DNA of 21,036 nt, taken from Hyphomicrobiales bacterium. Lineage in GTDB: Bacteria > Pseudomonadota > Alphaproteobacteria > Rhizobiales > Beijerinckiaceae. Position 1 is the first letter of the stretch. Each line of letters begins with the position of its first letter. This document shows positions 6,890 to 16,000 of this stretch, piece by piece. Where the stretch lies: assembly GCA_015655535.1 (NCBI GenBank), contig JAATEW010000039.1, forward strand, positions 1 to 21,036. The letters run 5' to 3'. The notes beneath the pieces were generated by a model. It ran no database searches. It saw only the letters and a program-made list of their open reading frames with translations, and was not told the origin of the DNA. Position numbers and translations under genes: made by a program.

Positions 6890-8263
6890 ATGGCTGAATA
6901 TTATCCGTTGCTTGCCAAGGCTGTCTCTGGCCTGCCGGATTCCACACCGGCGACGCGTCACGCCGTCTATGAACGGGCGCGCAAGGCGTTGCTCGGGCAA
7001 TTGCGCGCGCTTCAACCTCCGGTTCCCGAAGCCGATATCGAAAAAGAGAGCCAAGCGCTTGACGTGGCCGTCGCCCGGCTCGAAGCGGAATATGCCGTAA
7101 CCGCGCCGTCGCCGGTTGAGGAAAAAGAAGCGCCGGTCGCTTCGCCTCCCGCCGCGCAAACGTCTGCTCCGCCCGTACCTCAGGCTCCGCCTGCATTCCG
7201 GCCTGCCGAGCCGCGGCAATCGCCCAATGCTAGCGCACCGGCGCCGAGCATGCCCATTCGGCCGCGCATCGCCAAAGTCGCGCCGGCTCCGCCTCCGACC
7301 GTTCCCGCCGATGCGAAAGGTGACGAACCGGCTGAGGAGCCGAAAGACCGGTCTTTTGCAGCCGCGAATACGTCCTCATTCCCGAAAGGGAGCGGTCAGG
7401 GTCCGGCCCCCGTGGTCGCCAAGATACGTCCCGAACCGCAAAGGCCGATCGCACCGCAAGCGCCGGGGGCGAAGCCAAATTCAAAAGGCCTGTGGATCGT
7501 GCTTGCGGTCATCGGGCTTATTGTCGCGGGCGTCGCCGCGACCGCGTGGAAATTGCGCGACAGGCCGGAGGATTTGGCGAAGCTCAAGACCATCCAGGCG
7601 CAGCAAACCGAGACGGGCGGCAAGATCGTCGGGCGCGTCGGCGACAGCGCGCAGACGAAGGACGTTGCCCCGGCGGCCTCGACCGGAGCCACGCAATCTG
7701 GAACAGACGCCAATGTTCCCGTCACCTACCGCGCGGCTTTTCTTGTTCAGGCGCCCGAGGAGCAGAGCAAGGTGAAAGCCTATTTCGGCACCGTGATCTG
7801 GCGCCTCGACAATGTGAGCAATGGCCCGGGCGAGCCTTTGGGAACCGCCATTCATGCCAATATCGATATTCCCGAAGATAAGCTTCAGGTCTCGATGATC
7901 TTGCAGAAAAACGTCGATGCCACCCTTCCGGCTTCGCATACGATGACGATCGTCTTCACTGTTCAGCCTTCGACGCCGACGGGCGCCATCAAGCAGATCG
8001 GCCTTCCGCAATTGCGCAAGGAAGAAGGCAAAAACGGCGAAGCGCTCGCCGGTCTTCCCGTGCCCATCATGGAGAATTCCTTCCTGGTCGGCCTCGCCAA
8101 GGGCACATCGGAAGCAAATAATCTCGATCTTCTGAAGACCCGGCAATGGATCGATATTCCAATGCAACTCTCCGACGGGCGCATTGCGAAACTCGCCTTT
8201 GAAAAAGGCGTCGCCGGGCAGCGCGCCATAGATGACGCCATCGCATCCTGGCAGACGCAGTAA
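6890..8263 (+). CDS. Single-pass membrane protein of unknown function
   Basis: I do not recognise a named family, though proteins starting like MAEYYPLLAKAVSGLP seem common in Hyphomicrobiales (from memory). The protein has 457 residues. Residues 1-70 form a charged, probably helical cytoplasmic segment (YERARKALLGQLRALQPPVPEADIEKES). Residues about 71-198 are Pro/Ala/Glu-rich and disordered. One transmembrane helix lies at 201-220 (LWIVLAVIGLIVAGVAATAW). A folded C-terminal domain of about 180 residues (275-457: VTYRAAFLVQAPEEQSKVKA, VIWRLDN, IHANIDIPEDKLQVSMILQK, HTMTIVFTV, WIDIPMQLSDGRIAKLAFEKG) is predicted to be periplasmic. No catalytic motif is visible. The start at 6890 fits the conserved N-terminus but has only a weak ribosome binding site. 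It appears to be transcribed alone. Confidence 0.85.
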   Translation: MAEYYPLLAKAVSGLPDSTPATRHAVYERARKALLGQLRALQPPVPEADIEKESQALDVAVARLEAEYAVTAPSPVEEKEAPVASPPAAQTSAPPVPQAPPAFRPAEPRQSPNASAPAPSMPIRPRIAKVAPAPPPTVPADAKGDEPAEEPKDRSFAAANTSSFPKGSGQGPAPVVAKIRPEPQRPIAPQAPGAKPNSKGLWIVLAVIGLIVAGVAATAWKLRDRPEDLAKLKTIQAQQTETGGKIVGRVGDSAQTKDVAPAASTGATQSGTDANVPVTYRAAFLVQAPEEQSKVKAYFGTVIWRLDNVSNGPGEPLGTAIHANIDIPEDKLQVSMILQKNVDATLPASHTMTIVFTVQPSTPTGAIKQIGLPQLRKEEGKNGEALAGLPVPIMENSFLVGLAKGTSEANNLDLLKTRQWIDIPMQLSDGRIAKLAFEKGVAGQRAIDDAIASWQTQ

Positions 8264-8311
8264 GGCGCTTGCGTTTAGAACGGCGGATGCTCAACCCTGA
8301 TTATTTGGGCG

Positions 8312-8392
8312 CGTCATGCGCGGACTTGATCCGCGCATCCAAGCACAATACTCGGCGATGCCTGGATGGCTGGGTCAAGCCCGGCCATGACG
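8312..8392. repeat. Palindromic dispersed repeat (CGTCATGCGCGGACTTGATCC type)
   Basis: The left arm CGTCATGCGCGGACTTGATC with CCGCGCATCCA and the right arm TGGATGGCTGGGTCAAGC with CCGGCCATGACG form an imperfect long inverted repeat of about 81 bases. It belongs to a REP type I recall as abundant in Hyphomicrobiales. It lies between two convergent genes (6890-8263 and pbpC) and may serve as a shared transcript end. The flanking bases show no gene. Confidence 0.8.
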
Positions 8393-8431
8393 GAGCCGAA
8401 GTCTTATGCTCCAGATACGGGAAGCGACAAT

Positions 8432-10585
8432 CTACTCCAGCCGCACGAGTACGCTGTCCGATGCGCCCTTGGCGTCGATCACCGAGACGCGCGCGAAACC
8501 CGCGCCGTCGGGCGTCCAGGCCGATTGGCGGCGAAGATCGGCCTCGCCCAACGGTGTGCCATTGACGATCCAGGTCAAAGGCGGCACGCCGCCTTGCGCC
8601 TTCAAGGCTAAGGCGGTTGCAGCGTCGCCGCCCTTGGTCAGACCGAGATCGACTCTGGCGCCATCCGGCGGATAGGCGATCTTCAACGGTGCCATCGCCG
8701 CGGCTGCGAATGTTTTCGGCGCATCCTTGCGCAAATGCCGCAAAGGCGGCGGCAGAAGGCTTGTCGTCGTGATCAGAGCATTGCGCGGCGCCGTGAGAAA
8801 CTCATAGTCGTCGCCAAGCCGGGCGAAAGCCTCAAAGAGGATGGGGGCCGCGATCTGCCGCCCGACGAGGCCCGGCACGGCGGCATTGTCAGGCCGGCCG
8901 ATCCAGACCGCGATCGTATAGGCCTTGTCGAAGCCGACCGCGAAAGCGTCGCGAAACCCATAAGAGGTTCCGGTCTTATAGGCGATGCGTCCGGCAGGCG
9001 CGTTGAGCGGCGGTGGCGCCCCGCGCAAAATATCGGCGACATACCAGGCGGCGACCGGCTCGGCGATGCAATGGGCTGCGCCATCCTGCGCTTTCATCTC
9101 CGCTGATTTTTCGATCAGCTCCGGCACGCTGCCGCCGCGCGCGAGGCCGGCATAGAGCCGCGCTAGATCCGACAGAGTAATGCCGAGCCCGCCGAGCCCG
9201 ACGGCCAGTCCCGGCGCGGCATCGGGCGAAAGCGCGATGGTCGCGCCGGCATTCCGCAGGCGCGCCAAAAATTGCGCCGGGCCGACTTCGGAGAGAAGTT
9301 CGATCGCGGGCACATTCAAGGAGAGCTGCAAGGCGTGCCGCGCCGTCACCGTGCCCTGATAGGAGAGGTCGAAATTCTGCGGCGCATAAAGCCCATAGCG
9401 CGACGGGCGGTCATCCAGAATGCTTTCGGGATGGGCGATGCCACTCTCGAAGGCCAAAGCATAGATGAAAGGCTTCAGCGCCGAGCCCGGCGAACGCATG
9501 GCCTGCGTCATGTCGATGGCGCCGGCGCGATCCTGCGAGAGATAATCGGCGGCGCCGACATGCGCGAGCACCGCGCCCGTCGCATTGTCGATGACGAGGA
9601 TGGCTGCTGACAATTTGGGTCCGAGCCGCTGCACGCCATCATGCGCGAGGCCTTCCAAAGAGGCTTGCAGCTTGGCATCGAGCGTGAGCTTGATGGTTCG
9701 TGCGGCAGCGGGACTCTGCCTCAGCGCTTCCTCGCTGGCGTGAGGTGCCAGCGCTGGAAAGGCACGCCTTTCCCGCGGCACGGGTTCGGCGCTGGCCAAT
9801 TCCTGCTCGGCTTTCGTGATGACGCCTGCTTCGGCCGCGCGGACGAGAACTTTGTCCCGCGCGGCGCGCGCGGCCTCAGTGAAATGATCCGGCCGCCGCG
9901 TCTCGGGCGATTGCGGCAGGGCGACGAGCAAAGCCGCCTCGGCAACCGACAGCCGCTTCGGCTCCTTGCCGAAATAGGCGAGGCTCGCGGCGCGTATGCC
10001 TTCGAGATTGCCGCCATAGGGCGCAAGCGCAAGATAGAGATCGAGCACTTGCGTTTTGGTCGCGTGCCGCTCGATCTCCAAAGCCCGCACGATCTGGCGC
10101 AATTTGACGGCGAGAGAGCGATCCTCGCGTTGATCGTGGGGCCTCAGCACATCATCATCGCCGTGCGGCGCATCGGACGCAGCGCTTTGCGAACGCGCCA
10201 AGAGACGTGCCACCTGCATGGTGAGCGTCGAGCCGCCCGACACGATATGTCCCGTCGTCATCCATTGCATGGCGGCGCGGCCCAGCGCCTTGTAATCGAC
10301 GCCATGATGGGTCTCGAACCGCCTGTCCTCGAAAGCCAGCAGCATCGCGACGAAGCGCGGATCGACATCCTTCACCGAGACTGGCAGACGCCAGCGGCCG
10401 TCTTGCGTCGTGAAGGCGCGCAAAAGCTTGCCGTCACGATCGACGACCACCGTCGAGCCGCGCTGCGCCTCAGTGAGGTCGAGCGGCCCGATCGATTGGC
10501 GGTAATGGATCCAGGCTGCCGGAACGCCGAGCCCGAGGCCTGCGACCGCAAGTGCCGCGAGGGCGATCTTGCGGCGCGCTTTCAT
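8432..10585 (-). CDS. pbpC: Penicillin-binding protein 1C (bifunctional glycosyltransferase/transpeptidase)
   Basis: This class A PBP polymerises and cross-links peptidoglycan at the outer face of the inner membrane. It has 717 residues. An N-terminal membrane anchor (7-25) is followed by a GT51 domain with catalytic E86 in LLAFEDRRFETHHGVD and GGSTLTMQ (117-124), then YGGNLEGIRAAS. The transpeptidase domain carries S368-A-L-K371, S422-L-N424 and K537-T-G. The C-terminal domain (about 630-717, ending IDAKGASDSVLVRLE) matches the PBP1C-specific C-terminal module. Between RLLARS and KLRQ there are about 22 more residues than in E. coli PbpC as I recall it (DAPHGDDDVLRPHDQRED). The start overlaps the alpha-2-macroglobulin stop by ATGA, indicating one operon and translational coupling. 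Confidence 0.96.
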   Translation of the reverse strand: MKARRKIALAALAVAGLGLGVPAAWIHYRQSIGPLDLTEAQRGSTVVVDRDGKLLRAFTTQDGRWRLPVSVKDVDPRFVAMLLAFEDRRFETHHGVDYKALGRAAMQWMTTGHIVSGGSTLTMQVARLLARSQSAASDAPHGDDDVLRPHDQREDRSLAVKLRQIVRALEIERHATKTQVLDLYLALAPYGGNLEGIRAASLAYFGKEPKRLSVAEAALLVALPQSPETRRPDHFTEAARAARDKVLVRAAEAGVITKAEQELASAEPVPRERRAFPALAPHASEEALRQSPAAARTIKLTLDAKLQASLEGLAHDGVQRLGPKLSAAILVIDNATGAVLAHVGAADYLSQDRAGAIDMTQAMRSPGSALKPFIYALAFESGIAHPESILDDRPSRYGLYAPQNFDLSYQGTVTARHALQLSLNVPAIELLSEVGPAQFLARLRNAGATIALSPDAAPGLAVGLGGLGITLSDLARLYAGLARGGSVPELIEKSAEMKAQDGAAHCIAEPVAAWYVADILRGAPPPLNAPAGRIAYKTGTSYGFRDAFAVGFDKAYTIAVWIGRPDNAAVPGLVGRQIAAPILFEAFARLGDDYEFLTAPRNALITTTSLLPPPLRHLRKDAPKTFAAAAMAPLKIAYPPDGARVDLGLTKGGDAATALALKAQGGVPPLTWIVNGTPLGEADLRRQSAWTPDGAGFARVSVIDAKGASDSVLVRLE

Positions 10586-13500
10586 TTCGTCTCCGTAATA
10601 TCGACGGAGCCGAAGGCGGTGCGGCCGAAACGCTGCGGCCTATACATATCTTCGATCGTTGCCGGCGGCAGCACGTAATGGCCGGGCGTCACCGCGCGGA
10701 CAATGTAAGCGATCGAGAAGGTCGCCTTGTCGGCGCCGTTGCGCTGGAAGGCCGCGACGAAACGATCGTCGCGATATTCCGTATGCACCGGCTCGACATC
10801 CTTCTTGAGCCAGGACAAAGCCTCGATCGAGCCGCCCTCGAAGAGATCGGGATTGTCGATTTCGAGCCCGGCCGGCAAAGGATCGACCAGCAGAAGCCGC
10901 GCATAGGCCGCTTCCATCTCGGTCACTTTCAAGGTCACCACAAACCGATCGTTCTGCTTGATCGCGGCGGGATCGATCTTCTTGCCCGCCAGCGAATAAT
11001 AGGCGCGCTCGACCTGATAGCCTTGGCTTGCCGCGGGCTCGGGCGACGACGGATTGCCGGATGTCGTCAAGACGAGGCGCACCGGCGCCTGTCCGCTATT
11101 GCCGATCGTGACGCTCTTGCTGTCGAGCGCCTCGCCCTTCCAGGTGTGGTAGAACGAGCCCTTATGCGGTGCGCCGTCGATCGAGAGCACCATCGAATCG
11201 GCTTCTTTCGCCAGAGCCTCGGCGGCGAGCACCATCCAGGCATTTTCCTGGGTGCTGGTGTAAGAAGACGCTGCCCGCGCCGCCTCGACGATATTCGCGG
11301 CATTATGGATCGAGGCTTCCGACGCGCCGGTCTCGACGGCAAGGGCCAGAAGCCCGGCGCCGTCGCGCAGGCGCGAGCCGTAGTCCTCGCGCGAATAGAT
11401 GATGTCGCGTGCCGATGTCAGGCTCTCGTTCGCTTTGGTGAAGACGGCGAGCGCGCGGCCGCGATCGCCCAGAAGCGCCAGAGCCGCCGCCAATTGGGCG
11501 CGGGCCAAGGGGCTGTCGAACTTGTCGAGCTGCGTATCGGCGAGATAACGCAGATCGCCCATCACCGGCCGCCCGTTGCGCGCCAGCACATAAGCGGCAT
11601 AGGCGATGGAGGCGCTTTGTCCGGCCGAAATCGACGTTGCATTGGCGACATGGTTGCGCAGCTTTTCGAGTGCGAGATCGAAAGCCTTTTGCGGCACTGC
11701 GAAACTATTTTCCCGTGCCCGCGTCAGGAAATCGGTGACATAGGCGGTGAGCCACATGTCTTCCGCGCTATCGGCCGACCAGAGGCCGAAGGCCCCGGTC
11801 GAATCCTGCCGCGCCAATTCGCGTTCGATCGCCTGCTTGATGCGGTCGTCTATGCTCGCATCGAAGGCCAGCGCCGCGGCGCTCGCGATCTTATTGACAT
11901 AGAGGAGGGGCATGGCGCGGCTGACCGTCTGTTCCGAACAGCCATAAGGATAACGGTCGAGCGCCTGCAAAAGCGCCGGCACGTCGAGCCCTGCGAAAGG
12001 CGAGACCGAGACCGACACCGCACCGGTGCCGGGCACGACATCGGCGATGAGATCGTCGCTGATCTTGAGGCTTGCGCCGGACGCGAGCGTTCGGACCTCG
12101 CGGCGATAGAGCCGCGACGTGCCGGGCTCCAGATTGAAGGCGAGGCTCTGCGGCGCATCGAGGCCGGGGCCCGTCAGCCTGACATCGACATCGGCCGGCC
12201 CGACGCCCGCCGCCGTCACGGGAATGTCGATCGCGGCCCGCGCCCCGGCGTCGAGCTTGATGGTCTTGTGCAAGGAATCGGCACCGATCGTCAGCGGCCC
12301 ATGCAGATCGAGATCGAGCGTATAATCGCCGGGCTTGCCTTCGACATTATCGAGCTGCAAATGGAACTGCGAACGGTCGCCGAGCGCGAGGAAGCGCGGC
12401 ACGGTCGCCTGCATCACGACATTGTCGCGGACGATCACATCCTGGCTGGCATTGCCGACCTTGCCCTTCGACCAGGCGGCGGCCATCAGCCGCACCGAGC
12501 CGTTGAAGGCGGGCAGATCGAAGGTGATCTGCGCCTTGCCATCGGCGCCGACTTTGACGACGCCGGAATAGCGCGCCAGCGGTTCCTGCGTCGGACGATT
12601 GCCCTCCATCGCGCCCGCGCCATCGCCGCCGGAGCGGATCGCGCCGCGCGTGCCTTGCATGCCGTCGATCAGCAGTCCGTAAAGATCGCGGATCTCGGCC
12701 GATAATTGCTTCTGCCCGTCGAAATAGGCGTAAGGGTCCGGCGTCTCGTAATGGGTGAGATTCAATATGCCGATATCGACGGCGGCGAGCGTGACATAGG
12801 CCTCTTCGCCCGACGCAAGGCCCTTGAGTTCGACGGGAATGGTCAGAGGTCCACGCGGCGTGACCTTCTGCGGCGCTGCGAGGCTCACGCCGATCTTATG
12901 TCCGGCTTCGTCGAGACCGAACCAGGCAAGGCCAAGCGCCCGGCCCGGCATGCGGTTCGCCGCCTTGTCGAGCGGACGATGCGCCAGTGCCACGACATAG
13001 GCGCCGGTGCCCCAATTATTGCCGACGGGGATCGTCGCATGATTGTCGCCCGTCTGGAGATCGAACGTAGTCAGGTATTCGAGCTTCTCGCTGAGGATCG
13101 CGACGGTCGCCTTGCCGGCGAAGCGCGAGGCGATGTTGAGCTTCAAATCTTCGCCCGGCTTATAATTGGTCTTGTCGATCGTGACGTCGAGAAGATCGGG
13201 CGTGTCGGCGGAGGCATCGCCCGACCAGCCGACATAGAAGGTCACGCTCGTCGGCGCATCCGTGCCCGTGTCGCTCGCGACATCGAGACGATATTGGCCG
13301 AGCCCCACGGGCGATGAGATTTTCGTCGCCGCATCGGTTGCAAGATCGATCTTGCCTTGCCCAACGCGCTTCGAGGATTTGATCCGCTCGAAGCCCCAGC
13401 GCCCGTCCTGATTATACCATTGATAATCGTTGTTGACCTTATAGAGCGACCAAGTGACGCCCTTGCGCATCGCGCGATGGCCATCGGCGCCGACGGCGAT

Positions 13501-15810
13501 CACATCGAATGTCGCGATCGCGCCTTCGCCGAGACTGTCGAAATTCTTCTTAACGCCGATCAAGCCGCCCTTCGGCAGGATCGGCAGCGTGAGTACGCGC
13601 TCGACCGCGCGGCCTCCCGGCTCTCCGGCGCGCAGAATGATCTTGGCTTCGAGCGGCCGCGAGGCGGTAACGTCGGGGATAGGCACGGATAATTTGGCAT
13701 TGCCCTTGGCGTCCGTCGTCGCCGGCGCTTCGATGTCGGTGTTCACATTCTCGAAGGTCTCGTCGGCAAGCCCGACCTCATAGCCTTTCAAGGCTGCCAG
13801 TCCCGACGTATCCGTCGCATGAACCTGGACTTCGCCCGAAATTTCGAGATTGGCGCCAGGCGCTCCATAGAGATACCGCGTCTGCGCCGCGATCTCGACC
13901 GGCTCGTTCGCGCGCACGGCATCGGCCTGCGCGGTCACCGTGAAATCGAGACGTTCCGGCACATAATCTTCGACAAGGAAGCTCGCCTCGCCGATCGCCT
14001 GTTGCTTCGGATCGGCATAGACCGAAATATGCCAGGTGCCGGTCGAGGCATCGGATAAAAGCGGCAGCGCATAGCTCCGGCCGCCCGCGCCCTGATCCTC
14101 GATCTGCGTGCGCTTATATTCGACGCCATCCGGCCGCTTGACGACAAAGGTCAAGGGCAGGCCGGTCGCGGCGACGCCTTTGGCGTCGCGCAGCAGCATG
14201 GTGGTGTAGACCGTTTCGCCGGCGCGATAGACGCCGCGCTCGGTGAAGACTTCTGCGTCGAGCGCGCTTGGCGTGACGCGGCCCTTGACGCCGCGATCGG
14301 TCAGATCGAATGGCGTCTGGCCGAGATCGAGAAAGCCGTAATCGCCCTTGCCGTCTTGCGCGACGATGAGGTTCGGCGCAAGCCCGCCAGTGCCGCGCGA
14401 GAGACCCGGATCGAAGCGCACATGGCCGTCGCCGCCGGTCGATTTGGTGGCGAGCACTTCATTGTTGCGGGCGATCAGCCGCAATTCGATTTGATCGACC
14501 GGCGCCGCGCTCGCAAGCGAACGCACGAAGACATGCACGCCATCCGTACCGCTGAAAGCGGTCAGGCCGAGATCCGAGACGACGAACCATTGCGTCGCGG
14601 TGGATCCGCCGCCGACATCGTCGTCGTCGCTGGCGATCGGCTGCCCGTCGGCGGGCTTGGCGACCATGATATAAATGCCGGGTTCGAGCTTGCCGACGGC
14701 TTCGAGCACGGGGAAGGCCGTCGTTATATCCTGGTTCAGCGTCGATTTCGTATCGAGCGTGCCTGACCAGATCTTGACGCCGTCCTCGGTGATGTAGTGC
14801 TTAATGCGGTAAGACGACATTTGCGTGAGGAAATCGTCGGAGCGGACCGTCGGCAAGAGATTGCGGTCGCCGACGCGCAGCACGTCGACCTGCACCTTTT
14901 GCGTATTGACGGAGACGATGGGAATGCCTTCCTGGCCGATACGCGGCAGCACATAATTCTTGCCGGTAAAATGAACCTGCGACGAACGATCCCGCACGTA
15001 AATTTCATAATCCGCCGATTTCAGAAGATTTTCGTTGACGGCGGAGGGCAGGCCCTGGCGCAGCACGACGGCATAATGCTCGCCATGTTTCAGGCCTTCG
15101 ACGCAAAGCTGCTGATCTTCGGTCGTGATCGCTGCGTTGGACGCGCCGGAAACCGCGATATAGGGCGCGAAATCAACCTTGCCGCTCGCCAAAGGATCGG
15201 AGAACTGGAAGCACGCGCGGGGCGCGGCGGATTCATTGTCGACCTTGTAGTTGAGAATCCGGAAGCCCCATTTTGCACGCTCGTCTTCGTAAGTCTTGCG
15301 TACGCCAGGCAATTCCACGAGGTCGAGGCTGGCGTGATAGGCGTTCAGCGATGGCCGCCACATTTCGCGCCGGGCATAGACCTCGCCAAGCCAGGCGAGC
15401 GCCGTTGCCTCGTCCTGTTTCGTTGCGGCGCGCTGATAGGCGATATAGGCCGCCGTGGTCGCATTCAGGCTCCAGGCGTAGGATGTGTTCATCCCAAGGA
15501 GCTCATGCGAATAGACGAGCCAGGCCTGCCCATCCTTGATGTTGGGCGCGAGGATCGCCGCGTAGATTTTGCTTGTAGCCATCCAATCCCTGCGGGCGGC
15601 GGCAAGTTGCGCATCCCGGTGTAACTGATCGGGTGTCCTCACAGCGAGGGGGGCGGCTTCCTTCTTGATCTGATCCTCAAGCCGGATCGCGTCGCTGGCG
15701 AGATCGTCGTTGGTGAAGGCCTTTTGCGCCAGCGCACTGTTTGGAAAAAAGGACGCGCTGGAAAAACAGGCTAGCGCAAACATCACATAAATAAAGATCA
15801 GCTTGCGCAT
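10582..15810 (-). CDS. yfhM: Bacterial alpha-2-macroglobulin (YfhM type) with thioester motif
   Basis: Bacterial alpha-2-macroglobulins are periplasmic protease traps thought to protect the envelope, and the gene is typically paired with pbpC as here. The protein has 1742 residues from ATG 15810. A signal peptide (FIYVMFALACFSS...NSALA, cut before QKAF) precedes MG-type beta domains. Recognisable blocks include DAEVFTERGVYRAGETVYTT, VPERLDFTV, DKTNYKPGEDLKL and NGSVRLMAAAWSKGKVGN. The thioester motif YGCSEQ is intact (C1291, Q1294) and is followed by the helical thioester-domain repeats (DSTGAFGLWS). GGAGAGG directly precedes tandem ATGs at 15813 and 15810; 15810 has the better spacing. Unlike E. 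coli YfhM there is no clear lipobox, so it is probably soluble in the periplasm. The stop overlaps the pbpC start by ATGA. Confidence 0.95.
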   Translation of the reverse strand: MRKLIFIYVMFALACFSSASFFPNSALAQKAFTNDDLASDAIRLEDQIKKEAAPLAVRTPDQLHRDAQLAAARRDWMATSKIYAAILAPNIKDGQAWLVYSHELLGMNTSYAWSLNATTAAYIAYQRAATKQDEATALAWLGEVYARREMWRPSLNAYHASLDLVELPGVRKTYEDERAKWGFRILNYKVDNESAAPRACFQFSDPLASGKVDFAPYIAVSGASNAAITTEDQQLCVEGLKHGEHYAVVLRQGLPSAVNENLLKSADYEIYVRDRSSQVHFTGKNYVLPRIGQEGIPIVSVNTQKVQVDVLRVGDRNLLPTVRSDDFLTQMSSYRIKHYITEDGVKIWSGTLDTKSTLNQDITTAFPVLEAVGKLEPGIYIMVAKPADGQPIASDDDDVGGGSTATQWFVVSDLGLTAFSGTDGVHVFVRSLASAAPVDQIELRLIARNNEVLATKSTGGDGHVRFDPGLSRGTGGLAPNLIVAQDGKGDYGFLDLGQTPFDLTDRGVKGRVTPSALDAEVFTERGVYRAGETVYTTMLLRDAKGVAATGLPLTFVVKRPDGVEYKRTQIEDQGAGGRSYALPLLSDASTGTWHISVYADPKQQAIGEASFLVEDYVPERLDFTVTAQADAVRANEPVEIAAQTRYLYGAPGANLEISGEVQVHATDTSGLAALKGYEVGLADETFENVNTDIEAPATTDAKGNAKLSVPIPDVTASRPLEAKIILRAGEPGGRAVERVLTLPILPKGGLIGVKKNFDSLGEGAIATFDVIAVGADGHRAMRKGVTWSLYKVNNDYQWYNQDGRWGFERIKSSKRVGQGKIDLATDAATKISSPVGLGQYRLDVASDTGTDAPTSVTFYVGWSGDASADTPDLLDVTIDKTNYKPGEDLKLNIASRFAGKATVAILSEKLEYLTTFDLQTGDNHATIPVGNNWGTGAYVVALAHRPLDKAANRMPGRALGLAWFGLDEAGHKIGVSLAAPQKVTPRGPLTIPVELKGLASGEEAYVTLAAVDIGILNLTHYETPDPYAYFDGQKQLSAEIRDLYGLLIDGMQGTRGAIRSGGDGAGAMEGNRPTQEPLARYSGVVKVGADGKAQITFDLPAFNGSVRLMAAAWSKGKVGNASQDVIVRDNVVMQATVPRFLALGDRSQFHLQLDNVEGKPGDYTLDLDLHGPLTIGADSLHKTIKLDAGARAAIDIPVTAAGVGPADVDVRLTGPGLDAPQSLAFNLEPGTSRLYRREVRTLASGASLKISDDLIADVVPGTGAVSVSVSPFAGLDVPALLQALDRYPYGCSEQTVSRAMPLLYVNKIASAAALAFDASIDDRIKQAIERELARQDSTGAFGLWSADSAEDMWLTAYVTDFLTRARENSFAVPQKAFDLALEKLRNHVANATSISAGQSASIAYAAYVLARNGRPVMGDLRYLADTQLDKFDSPLARAQLAAALALLGDRGRALAVFTKANESLTSARDIIYSREDYGSRLRDGAGLLALAVETGASEASIHNAANIVEAARAASSYTSTQENAWMVLAAEALAKEADSMVLSIDGAPHKGSFYHTWKGEALDSKSVTIGNSGQAPVRLVLTTSGNPSSPEPAASQGYQVERAYYSLAGKKIDPAAIKQNDRFVVTLKVTEMEAAYARLLLVDPLPAGLEIDNPDLFEGGSIEALSWLKKDVEPVHTEYRDDRFVAAFQRNGADKATFSIAYIVRAVTPGHYVLPPATIEDMYRPQRFGRTAFGSVDITETK

Positions 15811-15813
15811 CAT

Positions 15814-15820
15814 CCTCTCC
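15814..15820 (-). promoter_or_regulatory. Ribosome binding site for the alpha-2-macroglobulin gene
   Basis: GGAGAGG on the minus strand abuts ATG 15813 and gives better core spacing to ATG 15810. It rules out the longer frame starting at 15954, which would add 48 residues unlike a signal peptide. The 190-base divergent region to 16001 should hold promoters for both directions; I cannot fix them with confidence. Confidence 0.7.
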
Positions 15821-16000
15821 TCGTGGCAATTATTACGGCCAATTATGCGCGGCAACGTGATTAAGCAATCGATCCGACTATCATCCTGCAAATTACGTCC
15901 GCTCTGTGTCATCATGCACGTTGCGGTGACAATAGTTTCGTCAAAATAGATCATTTTCTAATAAAGCGCGGGATCGCATCCATGCGCTTGGAGATTGGGC

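Noticed and set aside
10552..12705. 717-codon plus-strand open frame opposite the alpha-2-macroglobulin gene
   Set aside because: Shadow frame; the minus strand carries the recognisable thioester domain. The same applies to the plus-strand frames at 9641-10678 (opposite pbpC) and 3271-4161 (opposite draG).
10582..15954. Longer alpha-2-macroglobulin start at 15954
   Set aside because: It would put 48 polar residues before an obvious signal peptide, while GGAGAGG directly precedes ATG 15813/15810.
15811..16000. Promoters in the divergent region, such as TTGCGG with AAATAG at 17-base spacing
   Set aside because: The match to known alphaproteobacterial promoter sequence is too loose to report as a feature.
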